A stretch of DNA of 64,000 nt, taken from NCBI GenBank assembly GCA_902810075.1, contig LR778135.1:744001-808000 (forward strand), in the 5' to 3' direction. The translations under genes were made by a program, and so were the position numbers. The DNA is from Ruminococcaceae bacterium BL-6. GTDB taxonomy: Bacteria; Bacillota; Clostridia; Oscillospirales; Acutalibacteraceae. Shown one piece after another: positions 15,936 to 24,313 of this stretch. How positions within the stretch are numbered: position 1 is the stretch's first letter; each line of letters opens with the position of its first letter. The notes under the pieces are model-generated. The model saw nothing but the letters and a program-made list of their open reading frames with translations. It had not been told where the DNA came from and made no database searches.

Positions 15936-17549
15936 CTACGACAGTTTGCCCGCGTGCAGAAAATCGACCTGTGCGGAATCGGGCCGGAAGACGATGCCCG
16001 TCACGCCCTTTGCGCAGGCAAAATAAGAATTCTTGTAATAGACGGGGTAGAACACGCACTTGTCGTTGAGATACCGCTCGGCCTTCGCGTAATTGGCGGC
16101 GGCTTCCTTTTCGCCGGACTGTTCCGCCTTCTGGATCAGGCCGTCGAATTCGTCGCTCTTTAAATGCGCCGGATTTTTGTTGTTGTCGGAAAGGAACAGG
16201 GAAAGAAGCGCCCCGTCCTGCCCGGGGGAAATGCCGTACAGCGCGATCTGATAGCGGCCCTCCGTCACGCGCTTCGCCAATTCATCCGGCGCGAGGGGCT
16301 CCATGCTGAAATAGCTGCCGGTTTTCTGATTCCACACGGCCAGCATCTCGTTGACCATGCGCTTGGCGTTCTCGTCGTCGGGACAGAGCACCGTCACGGC
16401 GGGAAAGCCGGCTTTCCCAAGCTCTTTCAGGCCGGCCTGAAGCAGGGCGCCCGACGAGCCGATTTCCTTCTGATAGGGGATGGAGCCGCCCGCGAGCTCG
16501 CGGTAGGATTTCCCCATCAGCTTGGTCTGCGGGCCGATGATGTTGTCCGCCGCCTGCGCCTTTTCCGGCAGGTACGAAAGCAGGGTGTCGCGGGGAAGAG
16601 AAGTCAGAAGCCCCCGCCGCAGGTTCAGGTTCTTCATCACCTCGTCGGAGGTGTTGAAACAGATCCCCCACGTGATATTCTGGTAGGACGCGACCGAAAG
16701 CCCCGCCTTTTTCGCTTTGTCGACCAGGCTTTCCGGGATCGAAATCGCGTCGACGGTGGAATTCGTCAGCGCGGCGACGGGGTCGGAGACGTTGGTCTCC
16801 TCGCTGTCCATGCTGAAGTCCAGCATGGCGGGCAGCGGCTTCTCCCCGCCGCGATAGCTGTCGGAGCGCGCGAGCTTCAGCTCTTTGTTGTGCTCCCAGC
16901 CGTATTTTCCGTTGATGACAAAGGGCCCGTTGCTCAGGATGTACTGGTACTCCAGGCCGTATTTCCCGTAGGTGCCGTTGAAGAATTTCTCATTGCAGGG
17001 CATGAACGGAGCGGTCGCGGTCAGGGCCGGAAAATTTTCGTACGAATAATTCAATTCCACCACAAGGGTGTGGTCGTCCTTGGCCGTGACGCCGAGCTGC
17101 GAGGGCGGCAGCTCGCCGCTGTTGACCTTTTCGGCGTTTTTGATACAGAACATCGGCCTGCACAGGGCGGAGTGGGTGGAGGGCGACAGGGCGCGGCGGA
17201 ACCCGAACACAAAGTCCTGCGCGGTCACCGGGGTGCCGGCGTCGTCTGACCATTTCGCGTCGCTGCGCAGCGTGAAGGTAAACACCGTGTTGCCGCCGCT
17301 TGCGGACCAGCTTTCCGCGACGCCCGGGATCGCCGCGCCGGAGGAATCCAGGCGGGCGAGCCCCTCATAGATCGCGCCGATGGCCGTCAGCGCGGCGCTG
17401 TCCGAAGCGGCCTGGGGGTCCAGCGTAAGCGGCTCGCTCCCCAGAAAATAATGGATGGTCTTGTCGGAATTGTCCGGCTTTTTATTCTGGCAGGCGAGCA
17501 GGGAAAACAATATGAAAACGGCAAGGATGGCAGAAAGGATTCTTTTCAT
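15936..17549 (-). CDS. Oligopeptide-binding lipoprotein (SBP_bac_5)
   Basis: A 537-residue solute-binding protein of the OppA/DppA type. A lipobox (FSLLAC, Cys20) marks membrane anchoring after cleavage. The mature part shows the family features: HYFLGSEPLTLDP near the start, YEGLARLDSSG, the AQDFVFGFRRAL segment and late FLSDNNKNPAHLKSDEFD. It should capture peptides for an Opp/Dpp importer, but no permease or ATPase gene is nearby, so it is an orphan component or a sensor. It has its own promoter and no clear terminator before the PII genes 145 bp downstream. Confidence 0.9.
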   Translation of the reverse strand: MKRILSAILAVFILFSLLACQNKKPDNSDKTIHYFLGSEPLTLDPQAASDSAALTAIGAIYEGLARLDSSGAAIPGVAESWSASGGNTVFTFTLRSDAKWSDDAGTPVTAQDFVFGFRRALSPSTHSALCRPMFCIKNAEKVNSGELPPSQLGVTAKDDHTLVVELNYSYENFPALTATAPFMPCNEKFFNGTYGKYGLEYQYILSNGPFVINGKYGWEHNKELKLARSDSYRGGEKPLPAMLDFSMDSEETNVSDPVAALTNSTVDAISIPESLVDKAKKAGLSVASYQNITWGICFNTSDEVMKNLNLRRGLLTSLPRDTLLSYLPEKAQAADNIIGPQTKLMGKSYRELAGGSIPYQKEIGSSGALLQAGLKELGKAGFPAVTVLCPDDENAKRMVNEMLAVWNQKTGSYFSMEPLAPDELAKRVTEGRYQIALYGISPGQDGALLSLFLSDNNKNPAHLKSDEFDGLIQKAEQSGEKEAAANYAKAERYLNDKCVFYPVYYKNSYFACAKGVTGIVFRPDSAQVDFLHAGKLS

Positions 17550-17607
17550 GCGATCACCTTTTGTCTGAATACTTTTTCGGAACAGCCTTTTTTAAAACTG
17601 TAATTTT

Positions 17608-17636
17608 ATTTTAACATGTTTTTTCCGCTATTTCAA
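17608..17636 (-). promoter_or_regulatory. Promoter of the peptide-binding lipoprotein gene
   Basis: On the minus strand TTGAAA (17631-17636) and TAAAAT (17608-17613) are separated by 17 bp, about 60 bp before the start codon. Confidence 0.65.
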
Positions 17637-17676
17637 TTAAGTTTACATCATTGTTATTTCGTTTGCCCGGTTGCAC

Positions 17677-17711
17677 AAAAAAGCCGCCCGCGGGGGAAAA
17701 CCGCGGACGGC
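17677..17711 (-). terminator. Terminator of the pgk-tpiA-gpmI operon
   Basis: GCCGTCCGCGG pairs with CCGCGGGCGGC (one G-U pair). On the minus strand a run of six T follows. It lies 30 nt beyond the gpmI stop. Confidence 0.85.
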
Positions 17712-17740
17712 CGATCAAAAACGTTATTACAGGGCCGGGG

Positions 17741-19258
17741 TCAGCCGACGATCAGGCTTTTCCCGGTCATTTCGGGCGGCTGGGGAAGGCTCAGGATTTT
17801 CAGCATGGTGGGCGCGATGTCCGCGAGCTTCCCGCCGGAGCGCAGGCGGCACGGATACCCCACCACGCAGAACGGGACGGGGTTTGTGGTGTGCGCGGTG
17901 AACGGCGAACCGTCATCCGCGAACATTTTGTCCGCATTCCCGTGGTCGGCGGTGATCAGCGCGACGCCGCCCATCTTCGCGATCGCGTCGGTGACTCTGC
18001 CCACGCAGGCATCCACGGCCTCGACGGCGGCCTTGGCCGCGTTGAACACGCCGGTGTGGCCGACCATGTCGCAGTTGGCGTAATTCAGGATGATCACGTC
18101 GTAACGGCCGCTCTCGATCCTCTGCACCAGCGCGTCCGTGACAAGGTAGGCGCTCATCTCTGGCTGAAGGTCGTAGGTCGCGACCTTGGGGGAATGGATC
18201 AGCACGCGGTCCTCCCCCGGAAAAACCGTCTCCACGCCGCCGTTGAAGAAGAACGTGACGTGCGCGTATTTTTCGGTCTCGGCGATCCGCAGCTGGGTCA
18301 GGCCTTTGCGCGAGATGTATTCCCCGAACGTGTTTTTCAGCTTCTCGGGCGCGAACGCCACCTTCACGTTTGGCATCGTGGCGTCGTACTGTGTCATGCA
18401 GACATAGTTCAGCGGGAAAAATCCACGCCTGCGCTCAAAGCCGCTGAATTCCGGGTCGACGAAGCAGCGCGTGATCTCTCGCGCGCGGTCGGGGCGGAAG
18501 TTGAAGAAGATGACGGAGTCATCCGGGCCGATCTGCGCGTTTTCCTCGCAGACGACGGGGAGGACGAACTCGTCGGTGACGTTCTTGCGGTAAGACTGCT
18601 CCACCGCGTCCACCGGGTCGGGATCCTTTTCCCCTTCGCCGAGCACCATGGCGTTATACGCCTTGGAGACGCGCTCCCAGCGGTTGTCGCGGTCCATGCA
18701 GTAATAGCGGCCCATCACAGTCGCGATTTTTCCGACCCCGGTCTCTTTCAGCTTTTCCAGCAGCTCCGCAACGAATCCTTTGCCGGAGGTGGGGGGGACG
18801 TCGCGGCCATCCAGCACCGCATGGACGTATACCTTTTCCAGCCCGCACCGCTTCGCCATTTCCAGCAGCGCGTAAAGGTGGGTGTTGTGGCTGTGCACCC
18901 CGCCGCTCGAAAGGAGGCCCGCCAGGTGAAGGGCGGTTCCGTTCTTTTTCGCGTCTTCCATGGCGGAGAGAAGAACGGGATTTTGAAAGAAATCCCCGTC
19001 CTCGATGGATTTGGTGATCCGGGTCAGCTCCTGGTAGACGATGCGGCCCGCGCCGATGTTGGTGTGGCCGACCTCGGAATTCCCCATCTGGCCTTCAGGC
19101 AGGCCGACTTTCAGGCCGGACGCGCCGATCTGGGTGATGGGGTTGTCGCGGAACAGGCGGTCCAGGTTCGGCTTGTCGGCGGCTTTGATGGCGTTGCCCT
19201 TTTCCTCGGCGGCGATGCCGAAGCCATCCAGGATCATGAGAATAAGCGGTTTTTTCAT
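17741..19258 (-). CDS. gpmI: 2,3-bisphosphoglycerate-independent phosphoglycerate mutase
   Basis: A 505-residue two-manganese enzyme that interconverts 3- and 2-phosphoglycerate in glycolysis. Its alkaline-phosphatase-like domain begins [10 protein letters not shown] with Asp11, and the phospho-Ser is Ser61 in [10 protein letters not shown]. Late metal ligands appear in [12 protein letters not shown] and [10 protein letters not shown]. Length matches the family. The ATG at 19258 follows AAGGAG by about 8 nt; a longer frame upstream is low-complexity and overlaps tpiA. It is last in the pgk-tpiA-gpmI unit. Enolase is not in the window. Confidence 0.96.
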   Translation of the reverse strand: MKKPLILMILDGFGIAAEEKGNAIKAADKPNLDRLFRDNPITQIGASGLKVGLPEGQMGNSEVGHTNIGAGRIVYQELTRITKSIEDGDFFQNPVLLSAMEDAKKNGTALHLAGLLSSGGVHSHNTHLYALLEMAKRCGLEKVYVHAVLDGRDVPPTSGKGFVAELLEKLKETGVGKIATVMGRYYCMDRDNRWERVSKAYNAMVLGEGEKDPDPVDAVEQSYRKNVTDEFVLPVVCEENAQIGPDDSVIFFNFRPDRAREITRCFVDPEFSGFERRRGFFPLNYVCMTQYDATMPNVKVAFAPEKLKNTFGEYISRKGLTQLRIAETEKYAHVTFFFNGGVETVFPGEDRVLIHSPKVATYDLQPEMSAYLVTDALVQRIESGRYDVIILNYANCDMVGHTGVFNAAKAAVEAVDACVGRVTDAIAKMGGVALITADHGNADKMFADDGSPFTAHTTNPVPFCVVGYPCRLRSGGKLADIAPTMLKILSLPQPPEMTGKSLIVG

Positions 19259-19328
19259 AAAAGAACTCCTTCTATCTAAGGCAGTTTCCGCCGGGCGGAA
19301 ACGCGGGCCCTGTAAAGCGGCGGAAAAA

Positions 19329-20099
19329 TCAGCCGTTCGAGGCCGCCTTGACGATCTCCGCAAAATCGCGGGCTTTCAGGGAAGCGCCGCCGATCAGGCC
19401 GCCGTCCACATCGGGCTGGGCCAGAAGCTCCGCGGCGTTTTTCGCGTTCATGGAGCCGCCGTACAGAACGGTGAGCGCGTCGGCGGCTGCGCGGTCGTAC
19501 AGGGCGGCGACGGTCCCGCGGATCGCTGCGCAGACCTCATTCGCCTGCTGCGCGCTCGCGGTGCGGCCGGTGCCGATCGCCCAGATCGGCTCGTAGGCGA
19601 CGATGATGCGGGAAAGCTCGCTGCGGGAAACGCCCTGCAGCGCGATTTTTGTCTGCAGCGCGACAAGCTCGGCTGTAATGCCCTGCTCGCGCTGTTCCAG
19701 CGACTCGCCGACGCACAGGATGACGGTCAGGCCCGCGTTCAGGGCGGCGCGGATGCGCTTGTTCACGGTGGCGTCGGTCTCCCCGAAATAGGTTCTGCGC
19801 TCGCTGTGGCCGATGATGACCCAGCCGACGCCCAGGGAAGAGAGCATCCCGGCCGAGATCTCCCCGGTGAAGGCGCCGCTTTCCGCCCAGTGGCAGTTTT
19901 CCGCGCCGATTTTGATGTCGGTGCCCTTCGCGGCTTCCAGAGCGGCGGGAAGGTCCACGAACGGGACGCACGCGGCGACGGCGCAGCCCGCGCCCTTCAC
20001 GAGCGGGGCGATTTCATCCAGCAGGGCCTTTGCCTCCGCGGGGGTCTTGTTCATTTTCCAGTTTCCGGCGATCACTGCTTTTCTCAGTTGCTTGTTCAT
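19329..20099 (-). CDS. tpiA: Triosephosphate isomerase
   Basis: A 256-residue TIM barrel that interconverts dihydroxyacetone phosphate and glyceraldehyde 3-phosphate. Catalytic residues are visible: Lys15 in AGNWKMN, His in IIGHSERR and Glu in [12 protein letters not shown]. The phosphate-binding [10 protein letters not shown] lies near the end. The ATG at 20099 was preferred to the one at 20108 because AAAGGA sits 9 nt upstream rather than touching the codon. It lies between pgk and gpmI, with a terminator-like hairpin separating it from pgk. Confidence 0.96.
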   Translation of the reverse strand: MNKQLRKAVIAGNWKMNKTPAEAKALLDEIAPLVKGAGCAVAACVPFVDLPAALEAAKGTDIKIGAENCHWAESGAFTGEISAGMLSSLGVGWVIIGHSERRTYFGETDATVNKRIRAALNAGLTVILCVGESLEQREQGITAELVALQTKIALQGVSRSELSRIIVAYEPIWAIGTGRTASAQQANEVCAAIRGTVAALYDRAAADALTVLYGGSMNAKNAAELLAQPDVDGGLIGGASLKARDFAEIVKAASNG

Positions 20100-20126
20100 C
20101 GTTTCCATTCCTTTCCAAGGGCCGTG

Positions 20127-20157
20127 AAAAAGGGACAGGGAAAATCCCGTCCCTTTC
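20127..20157 (-). terminator. Terminator-like hairpin between pgk and tpiA
   Basis: AAAGGGAC/GTCCCTTT stem with a CCC/GGG-capable inner part. On the minus strand a CTTTTT run follows. It would reduce tpiA-gpmI transcription relative to pgk. Confidence 0.55.
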
Positions 20158-20165
20158 AGGCCCGT

Positions 20166-21362
20166 TCAGTTTTTATCGTTCAGGCAGGCAATGCCGGGCA
20201 GCTCCAGGCCCTCCAGAAATTCCAGGGAGGCGCCGCCGCCGGTGGAGATATGCGTCATTTTGTCCGCAAAGCCAAGCTTTTCCACGGCCGCCGCGGAGTC
20301 GCCGCCGCCGATGATGGAAACGGCGCCGCTTTCGGCCACCGCCTTTGCCACGGCGATCGTGCCCTGCGCGAAGTGGCTCCATTCGGAAACGCCCATCGGG
20401 CCGTTCCATACCACCGTTCCGGCGCCCTTGACCGCGCCCGCGAACAGCTCGCGGGTTTTCGGGCCGATGTCGAGGCCCATCCAGCCGTCGGGGATCTTGT
20501 CGGAATCCACCACCTGATGGTCGGCGTTCTCCTCGTATTTGTCCGCGACCACGTTGTCGACGGGGATCAGGAACCGGACGCCCTTGTCCTTGGCCTTCGC
20601 CATCGTGTCCTGCGCGAGCTCCAGCTTGTCGTTTTCGCAGAGCGAGGTGCCGATGGAGTATCCGAGCGCCTTCATGAAGGTGTATGCCATGCCGCCGCCG
20701 ATGATCAGCGTGTCGACCTTTTCCAGCAGATTGTTGATGACCCCGATTTTATCGGAAACCTTCGCGCCGCCCAGGATCGCGACGAACGGGCGTTTGGGGT
20801 CGGAAAGCGCGCGCCCCATGATGGTGATCTCCTTCTGGATGAGGTAGCCGCACACGGCCGGCAGGTAGGCCGCGACGCCGGCGGTGGAGGCGTGGGCGCG
20901 GTGCGCCGTGCCGAACGCGTCGTTGACGTAGATTTCCGCCAGAGAGGCAAGCTCTTTCGCGAAGGCCGGGTCGTTCTTTTCCTCTCCCTTTTCAAAGCGG
21001 ACGTTTTCCAGCAGCTCCACCTCGCCATCCTTCAGGGAAGCGGCGATGCTCTTCGCGCTTTCGCCGACGACATCCTTCGCCATCTTCACTTTCTGGCCGA
21101 GGGCCTTCGAAAGATACTCCGCAACGGGCGCGAGCGAGAATTTGGGGTTGAACTCGCCCTTCGGCCTGCCCAGATGCGAGCACAGGATCACGCGCGCGCC
21201 GCGGCCGGTCAGATAGCGGATGGTCTTCAGGGCCTCGTCGATGCGCTTGGGGTCGGAGATGTTTCCCTCGCCGTCGAACGGGACGTTGAAATCGCAGCGC
21301 ACCAGAACGCGTTTTCCGGCGACGTCGATATCTTCGACGCTTTTCTTGTTCAGATCATTCAT
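20166..21362 (-). CDS. pgk: Phosphoglycerate kinase
   Basis: A 398-residue kinase transferring phosphate from 1,3-bisphosphoglycerate to ADP. The N-domain has [12 protein letters not shown] and the CSHLGRPKG substrate site. The C-domain has the nucleotide-binding [19 protein letters not shown] and the late [13 protein letters not shown]. Length is normal. It is the first gene of the operon, with a promoter 90 bp upstream and two tandem Shine-Dalgarno-like blocks before the ATG. gap, often the preceding gene, lies 11 kb away on the other strand. Confidence 0.97.
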   Translation of the reverse strand: MNDLNKKSVEDIDVAGKRVLVRCDFNVPFDGEGNISDPKRIDEALKTIRYLTGRGARVILCSHLGRPKGEFNPKFSLAPVAEYLSKALGQKVKMAKDVVGESAKSIAASLKDGEVELLENVRFEKGEEKNDPAFAKELASLAEIYVNDAFGTAHRAHASTAGVAAYLPAVCGYLIQKEITIMGRALSDPKRPFVAILGGAKVSDKIGVINNLLEKVDTLIIGGGMAYTFMKALGYSIGTSLCENDKLELAQDTMAKAKDKGVRFLIPVDNVVADKYEENADHQVVDSDKIPDGWMGLDIGPKTRELFAGAVKGAGTVVWNGPMGVSEWSHFAQGTIAVAKAVAESGAVSIIGGGDSAAAVEKLGFADKMTHISTGGGASLEFLEGLELPGIACLNDKN

Positions 21363-21451
21363 ACACTCAGAACTCCTTTTTTTCGAACTCCTTTTTTCAG
21401 GGCTGACGGACGCGAATCACGGATTGTTAAAGAATAAATAAGCTTTCCCTA

Positions 21452-21480
21452 ATTCTATCCTATTTTGCTAAATTTTTCAA
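21452..21480 (-). promoter_or_regulatory. Promoter of pgk-tpiA-gpmI
   Basis: On the minus strand TTGAAA (21475-21480) and TAGAAT (21452-21457) are 17 bp apart. Downstream, a 14-15-bp block containing AAGGAGTTC is tandemly duplicated (about 21368-21396). Confidence 0.65.
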
Positions 21481-21507
21481 GTGGAAAGGGTATGGTGTGG
21501 TATTCTG

Positions 21508-22002
21508 TCACCACTGGAACGTGCGCGGCTTTCCTTCGCGGAGAAGGCCGGGGTAATTCCACTGGCGCAGCACCTCGTAGACGCCGATGGCGACGGAATT
21601 GGAAAGGTTCAGGCTGCGCGCGCCGCCGATCATGGGGATGCGCACGGTGGTGTCCGGGTTTTCCTGAAGAAGCGGCTCCGGCAGGCCGGCGGTTTCCTTG
21701 CCGAACACCAGGTAGCAGCCGTCCGGGTAGGAAAGAGAGGAGAAGACGTTTTTCCCTTTTGTGGAAAAATAGTAGAAATTTCCTGTGTTACGGCTGAAAA
21801 AATCGGTCAGATTATAGTAATAGGTAATATCCAGCAGGTGCCAGTAATCCAGGCCCGCGCGTTTCAGTTTTCTGTCGTCGATCTGAAATCCCATCGGGCC
21901 GACCAGATGAAGCCGGGCGCCGGTCGCGGCGCAGGTGCGGGCGATGTTTCCGGTGTTCTGCGGGATTTCGGGTTCCACCATCACAATGTTCAAGGTTGGC
22001 AT
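21508..22002 (-). CDS. trmL: tRNA (cytidine(34)-2'-O)-methyltransferase
   Basis: A 164-residue SPOUT methyltransferase that modifies the wobble base of tRNA-Leu. It shows the knot motifs of the family: MVEPEIPQNTGNIARTCAATG at the start, CYLVFGKETAGLPEPLL in the middle and IPMIGGARSLNLSNSVAIGVYE near the end. The ATG at 22002 follows AAAGGGA by 8 nt; an upstream in-frame extension lacks one. It ends 28 nt from the pgk promoter and seems monocistronic. Confidence 0.93.
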   Translation of the reverse strand: MPTLNIVMVEPEIPQNTGNIARTCAATGARLHLVGPMGFQIDDRKLKRAGLDYWHLLDITYYYNLTDFFSRNTGNFYYFSTKGKNVFSSLSYPDGCYLVFGKETAGLPEPLLQENPDTTVRIPMIGGARSLNLSNSVAIGVYEVLRQWNYPGLLREGKPRTFQW

Positions 22003-22171
22003 TTGCAAAGTCCCTTTCGATATCGTATTATGCGTTTTTCTTTCATGATAATCCAAACGGTTTTGAAAGTCCATTTGTTTTGGCAGAATCTTGCTGATAT
22101 AGAAAGGCGGAAAAGGGGGAACGATAGTGACGGGTCTGAAAATGATCTATTTGACATGGAGGGTTTGCGAA

Positions 22172-22351
22172 ATGTATAAGGAAACAATGGGATTTATGAA
22201 AGGGATCGGCATGGGGCTGGCGGCCGGCGTAGCGGTCGCAAGCATCGGCTCCAGAACCATGAAGAACAACAAACGCCTGAAGCGCACCGCGAACAAGGCG
22301 ATGCGCAAGGTAAATGGAATGCTGGACAATGTGGACTACATTTTCAAATAA
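22172..22351 (+). CDS. Small Gly-rich hypothetical protein
   Basis: A 59-residue protein. A hydrophobic, glycine-zipper-like helix (FMKGIGMGLAAGVAVASIG) is followed by a strongly basic part (RTMKNNKRLKRTANKAMRK) and a short acidic end. The plan resembles YtxH-like or other small clostridial membrane-associated proteins. The ATG at 22172 was chosen because GGAGG lies 9 nt upstream. A shared bidirectional terminator separates it from the convergent MscS gene. Function is unknown. Confidence 0.65.
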   Translation: MYKETMGFMKGIGMGLAAGVAVASIGSRTMKNNKRLKRTANKAMRKVNGMLDNVDYIFK

Positions 22352-22369
22352 ATGGGAAATGCCCACACG

Positions 22370-22403
22370 AAAAAGCGGAGGGGATTTTCTCCCCCGCTTT
22401 TTT
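22370..22403. terminator. Bidirectional terminator between the small gene and mscS
   Basis: AAAAAGCGGAGGG pairs with CCCCCGCTTTTTT around a short loop, giving a T-run on both strands between two convergent genes. Confidence 0.8.
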
Positions 22404-22422
22404 GCGCCTGAAAAGATGCAGG

Positions 22423-23271
22423 TCAGTCTTTCCGCCGGATTTCAAGCTGGGGGAGCGGGATGTGGAACCCGTTCTTGTCCAGCGCCAGCTTCACCTGCTC
22501 CTGAAGCTGATAGTACAGCGGCCAGTAGTCTTCGGTATGGCACCACATCTGCGCGACGATCTCCACGCCGTTTTCCAGGTGCTTTCCCACGGCCGTCATC
22601 GGCGGGGGCGACTGCAGCACCAGCCGGTGCGCGGCGACCAGCTTCGCCAGAAGATTTTTGGCGGCGGTGATGTCGTCGTCATAGGCCACTACATAGGAGA
22701 CATCCAGCCGGCGGGTCTTCATCGCCGTGTAGTTTGTGATGACGCTCTGCGTGATTTTGGAATTCGGGATGACGATCTGTTTGTTGTCGAATGTGCGCAG
22801 GGTGGTGAACATGATCTCGATGCGGTCCACAGTGCCCTCCACGTCGTCGATGGAAAGATAATCCCCGGCGAGGAACGGTTTGGTGAAAATGATCTGCGCC
22901 CCGCTCGCAACGTTGGAAAGGCTGTCTTTCAGCGCGAGGCCGGCGGTGATCCCCGCGGCGCCCAGCGCCGTGACGATCGAGGCGACGTTCATGCCGAGCT
23001 GCGCCGCCGCGATGACGCATACGAGCACTTTCAGCAGGGATTTGACCAGCGACGCGATGAACGATGCCGCGCCCTGGTCCGTTTTCGCGCGCGAAAGGGC
23101 GCGCCAGGTCAGCTTCCCGAGAAGGTTCGACAGCCACCAGCCCAGCAGGACGATCGCCGCCGCCGCGAGAAGGTTCGGGGCGATGGTCTCGAGCCACTGG
23201 AGGAAGCCGGATTTGATGGTTTCAAAATTCAATGCGGATGCCTCCGTCTTTTTGTAAATTTCATTTATCAT
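22423..23271 (-). CDS. Small-conductance mechanosensitive channel (MscS family)
   Basis: A 282-residue channel that opens under membrane tension to release solutes after osmotic downshock. Three N-terminal helices are visible. The third carries the Gly/Ala-rich pore pattern (ALGAAGITAGLALKDSLSNVASG), followed by the beta domain (GDYLSIDDVEGTVDRI) and IVIPNSKI. The C-terminal alpha/beta vestibule ends near EIRRKD. Length is that of E. coli MscS. It is convergent with the small upstream gene and is followed upstream by the palindromic element. Confidence 0.92.
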   Translation of the reverse strand: MINEIYKKTEASALNFETIKSGFLQWLETIAPNLLAAAAIVLLGWWLSNLLGKLTWRALSRAKTDQGAASFIASLVKSLLKVLVCVIAAAQLGMNVASIVTALGAAGITAGLALKDSLSNVASGAQIIFTKPFLAGDYLSIDDVEGTVDRIEIMFTTLRTFDNKQIVIPNSKITQSVITNYTAMKTRRLDVSYVVAYDDDITAAKNLLAKLVAAHRLVLQSPPPMTAVGKHLENGVEIVAQMWCHTEDYWPLYYQLQEQVKLALDKNGFHIPLPQLEIRRKD

Positions 23272-23365
23272 TTACTAGGATAGGTTACATATATACTGAT
23301 CGTTTTTTGCCTTACCCGGAAGGGAAGGGGTTACTGTGTTACAAAATCATTTTCTTTTTCCGTTT

Positions 23366-23952
23366 TAGAAGAAAGATTCTTCTAATCACTGCTTCGCCCC
23401 TCATGCCGGGGCGGGCACCTACTTTCGTGGAAGGACGAAAGTAGGCAAAGGCCTTCCGGGGGAGAGTTTCGATTCTCTCCCCCTGGACCCCTTCTCAACG
23501 ACACAAAGGCTCCGCCTTTGGAAACTGGGGACGCCCATAGAGGAAGCCGAGTGAATCGCGCCAAAGACAAGCCGGCGCACAGACCGCGCCGCCTTGCAGT
23601 GGCGCTTTCGGAAGTTCAGTGCAATTCGACCGGTTCGCTAAACCAACAAAAGGAAACGCGGATTTATAACAGCAATTCGCTGCCCTTGCGCAAGCCGTTC
23701 AATATATTTCAGCCAAGCTGCCGAAAAAGCAATTGCTCTAAACTTGAGACAGCGCCGCCGGACAACGACGCGCCGCGCCCTTCAGCGAGTGCGTCGTTGT
23801 CCGATTCTAAGGCGCGTTACTCTTAACTTCCGGGTGGCGCGGTTCCCAAAGGCAGAGCCTTTGGCAAGTCTTTGCATACTTTCTTCTTGCAAGAAAGTAT
23901 GGGCCCGCCCCGGCCCGAGGGGCGAAGGTACCCGCCCCGGCCTGAGGGGCAA
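23366..23952. repeat. Composite palindromic element with mirrored hairpin ends
   Basis: The left part has hairpins at 23396-23412 (GCCCC/GGGGC), 23419-23444 (CTACTTTCGT/ACGAAAGTAG), 23458-23483 (GGGGGAGAG/CTCTCCCCC) and 23504-23520 (CAAAGGC/GCCTTTG). The right part has the same kinds in reverse order: 23846-23864 (CCAAAGGC/GCCTTTGG), 23877-23900 (ATACTTTCTT/AAGAAAGTAT) and two GCCCC/GGGGC hairpins to 23950. The roughly 325-bp centre has no gene but holds a perfect 12-bp-arm hairpin (23759-23802). It looks like a non-coding mobile or BIME-like repeat. Confidence 0.65.
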
Positions 23953-24313
23953 AGTAAAAATTAGATGAATCAAAATTAAAATCAATATTAGTTGAAATAA
24001 AAAAATTTATTTTTTGCGGAAATTAACAACGCTGTCTTGAAATTTAAAATATTTAAAACATTTAAAATATTATACCATAATTCCTTTCGGAAGGAAAACC
24101 GAAAAATTTGGCGAAACGGAAAAGGCAAGGCGGCTCCCTTCCCGCAAAGCTTTCCCCTTTACAGGGCCGCCCGGAGCGGGATTTCCGGGGTGGCAGGGGC
24201 GGGGGCCTGCCCGCCTTTTTTCGACCTTTCCCGCGCCCCGAAAACGCTTGCAAAATGCCGCCGCATGCGATATGCTTATGAAAAGGATGGAAACATTGGG
24301 GAGGAATGGCAAA
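23953..24313 (+). other. AT-rich spacer and terminator-like hairpin before the MORN gene
   Basis: 23953-24075 is very AT-rich, with repeated ATTTAAAA-like units. At 24192-24221 a GGCAGG/CCTGCC hairpin is followed by CGCCTTTTTT on the plus strand. No gene feeds into it, so a short unannotated transcript from the AT-rich part is possible. Confidence 0.35.

Noticed and set aside
24248..24313. Longer N-terminus for the MORN protein
   Set aside because: The ATGs at 24248 and 24287 lack a spaced ribosome site, whereas GTG 24314 has an ideal one.
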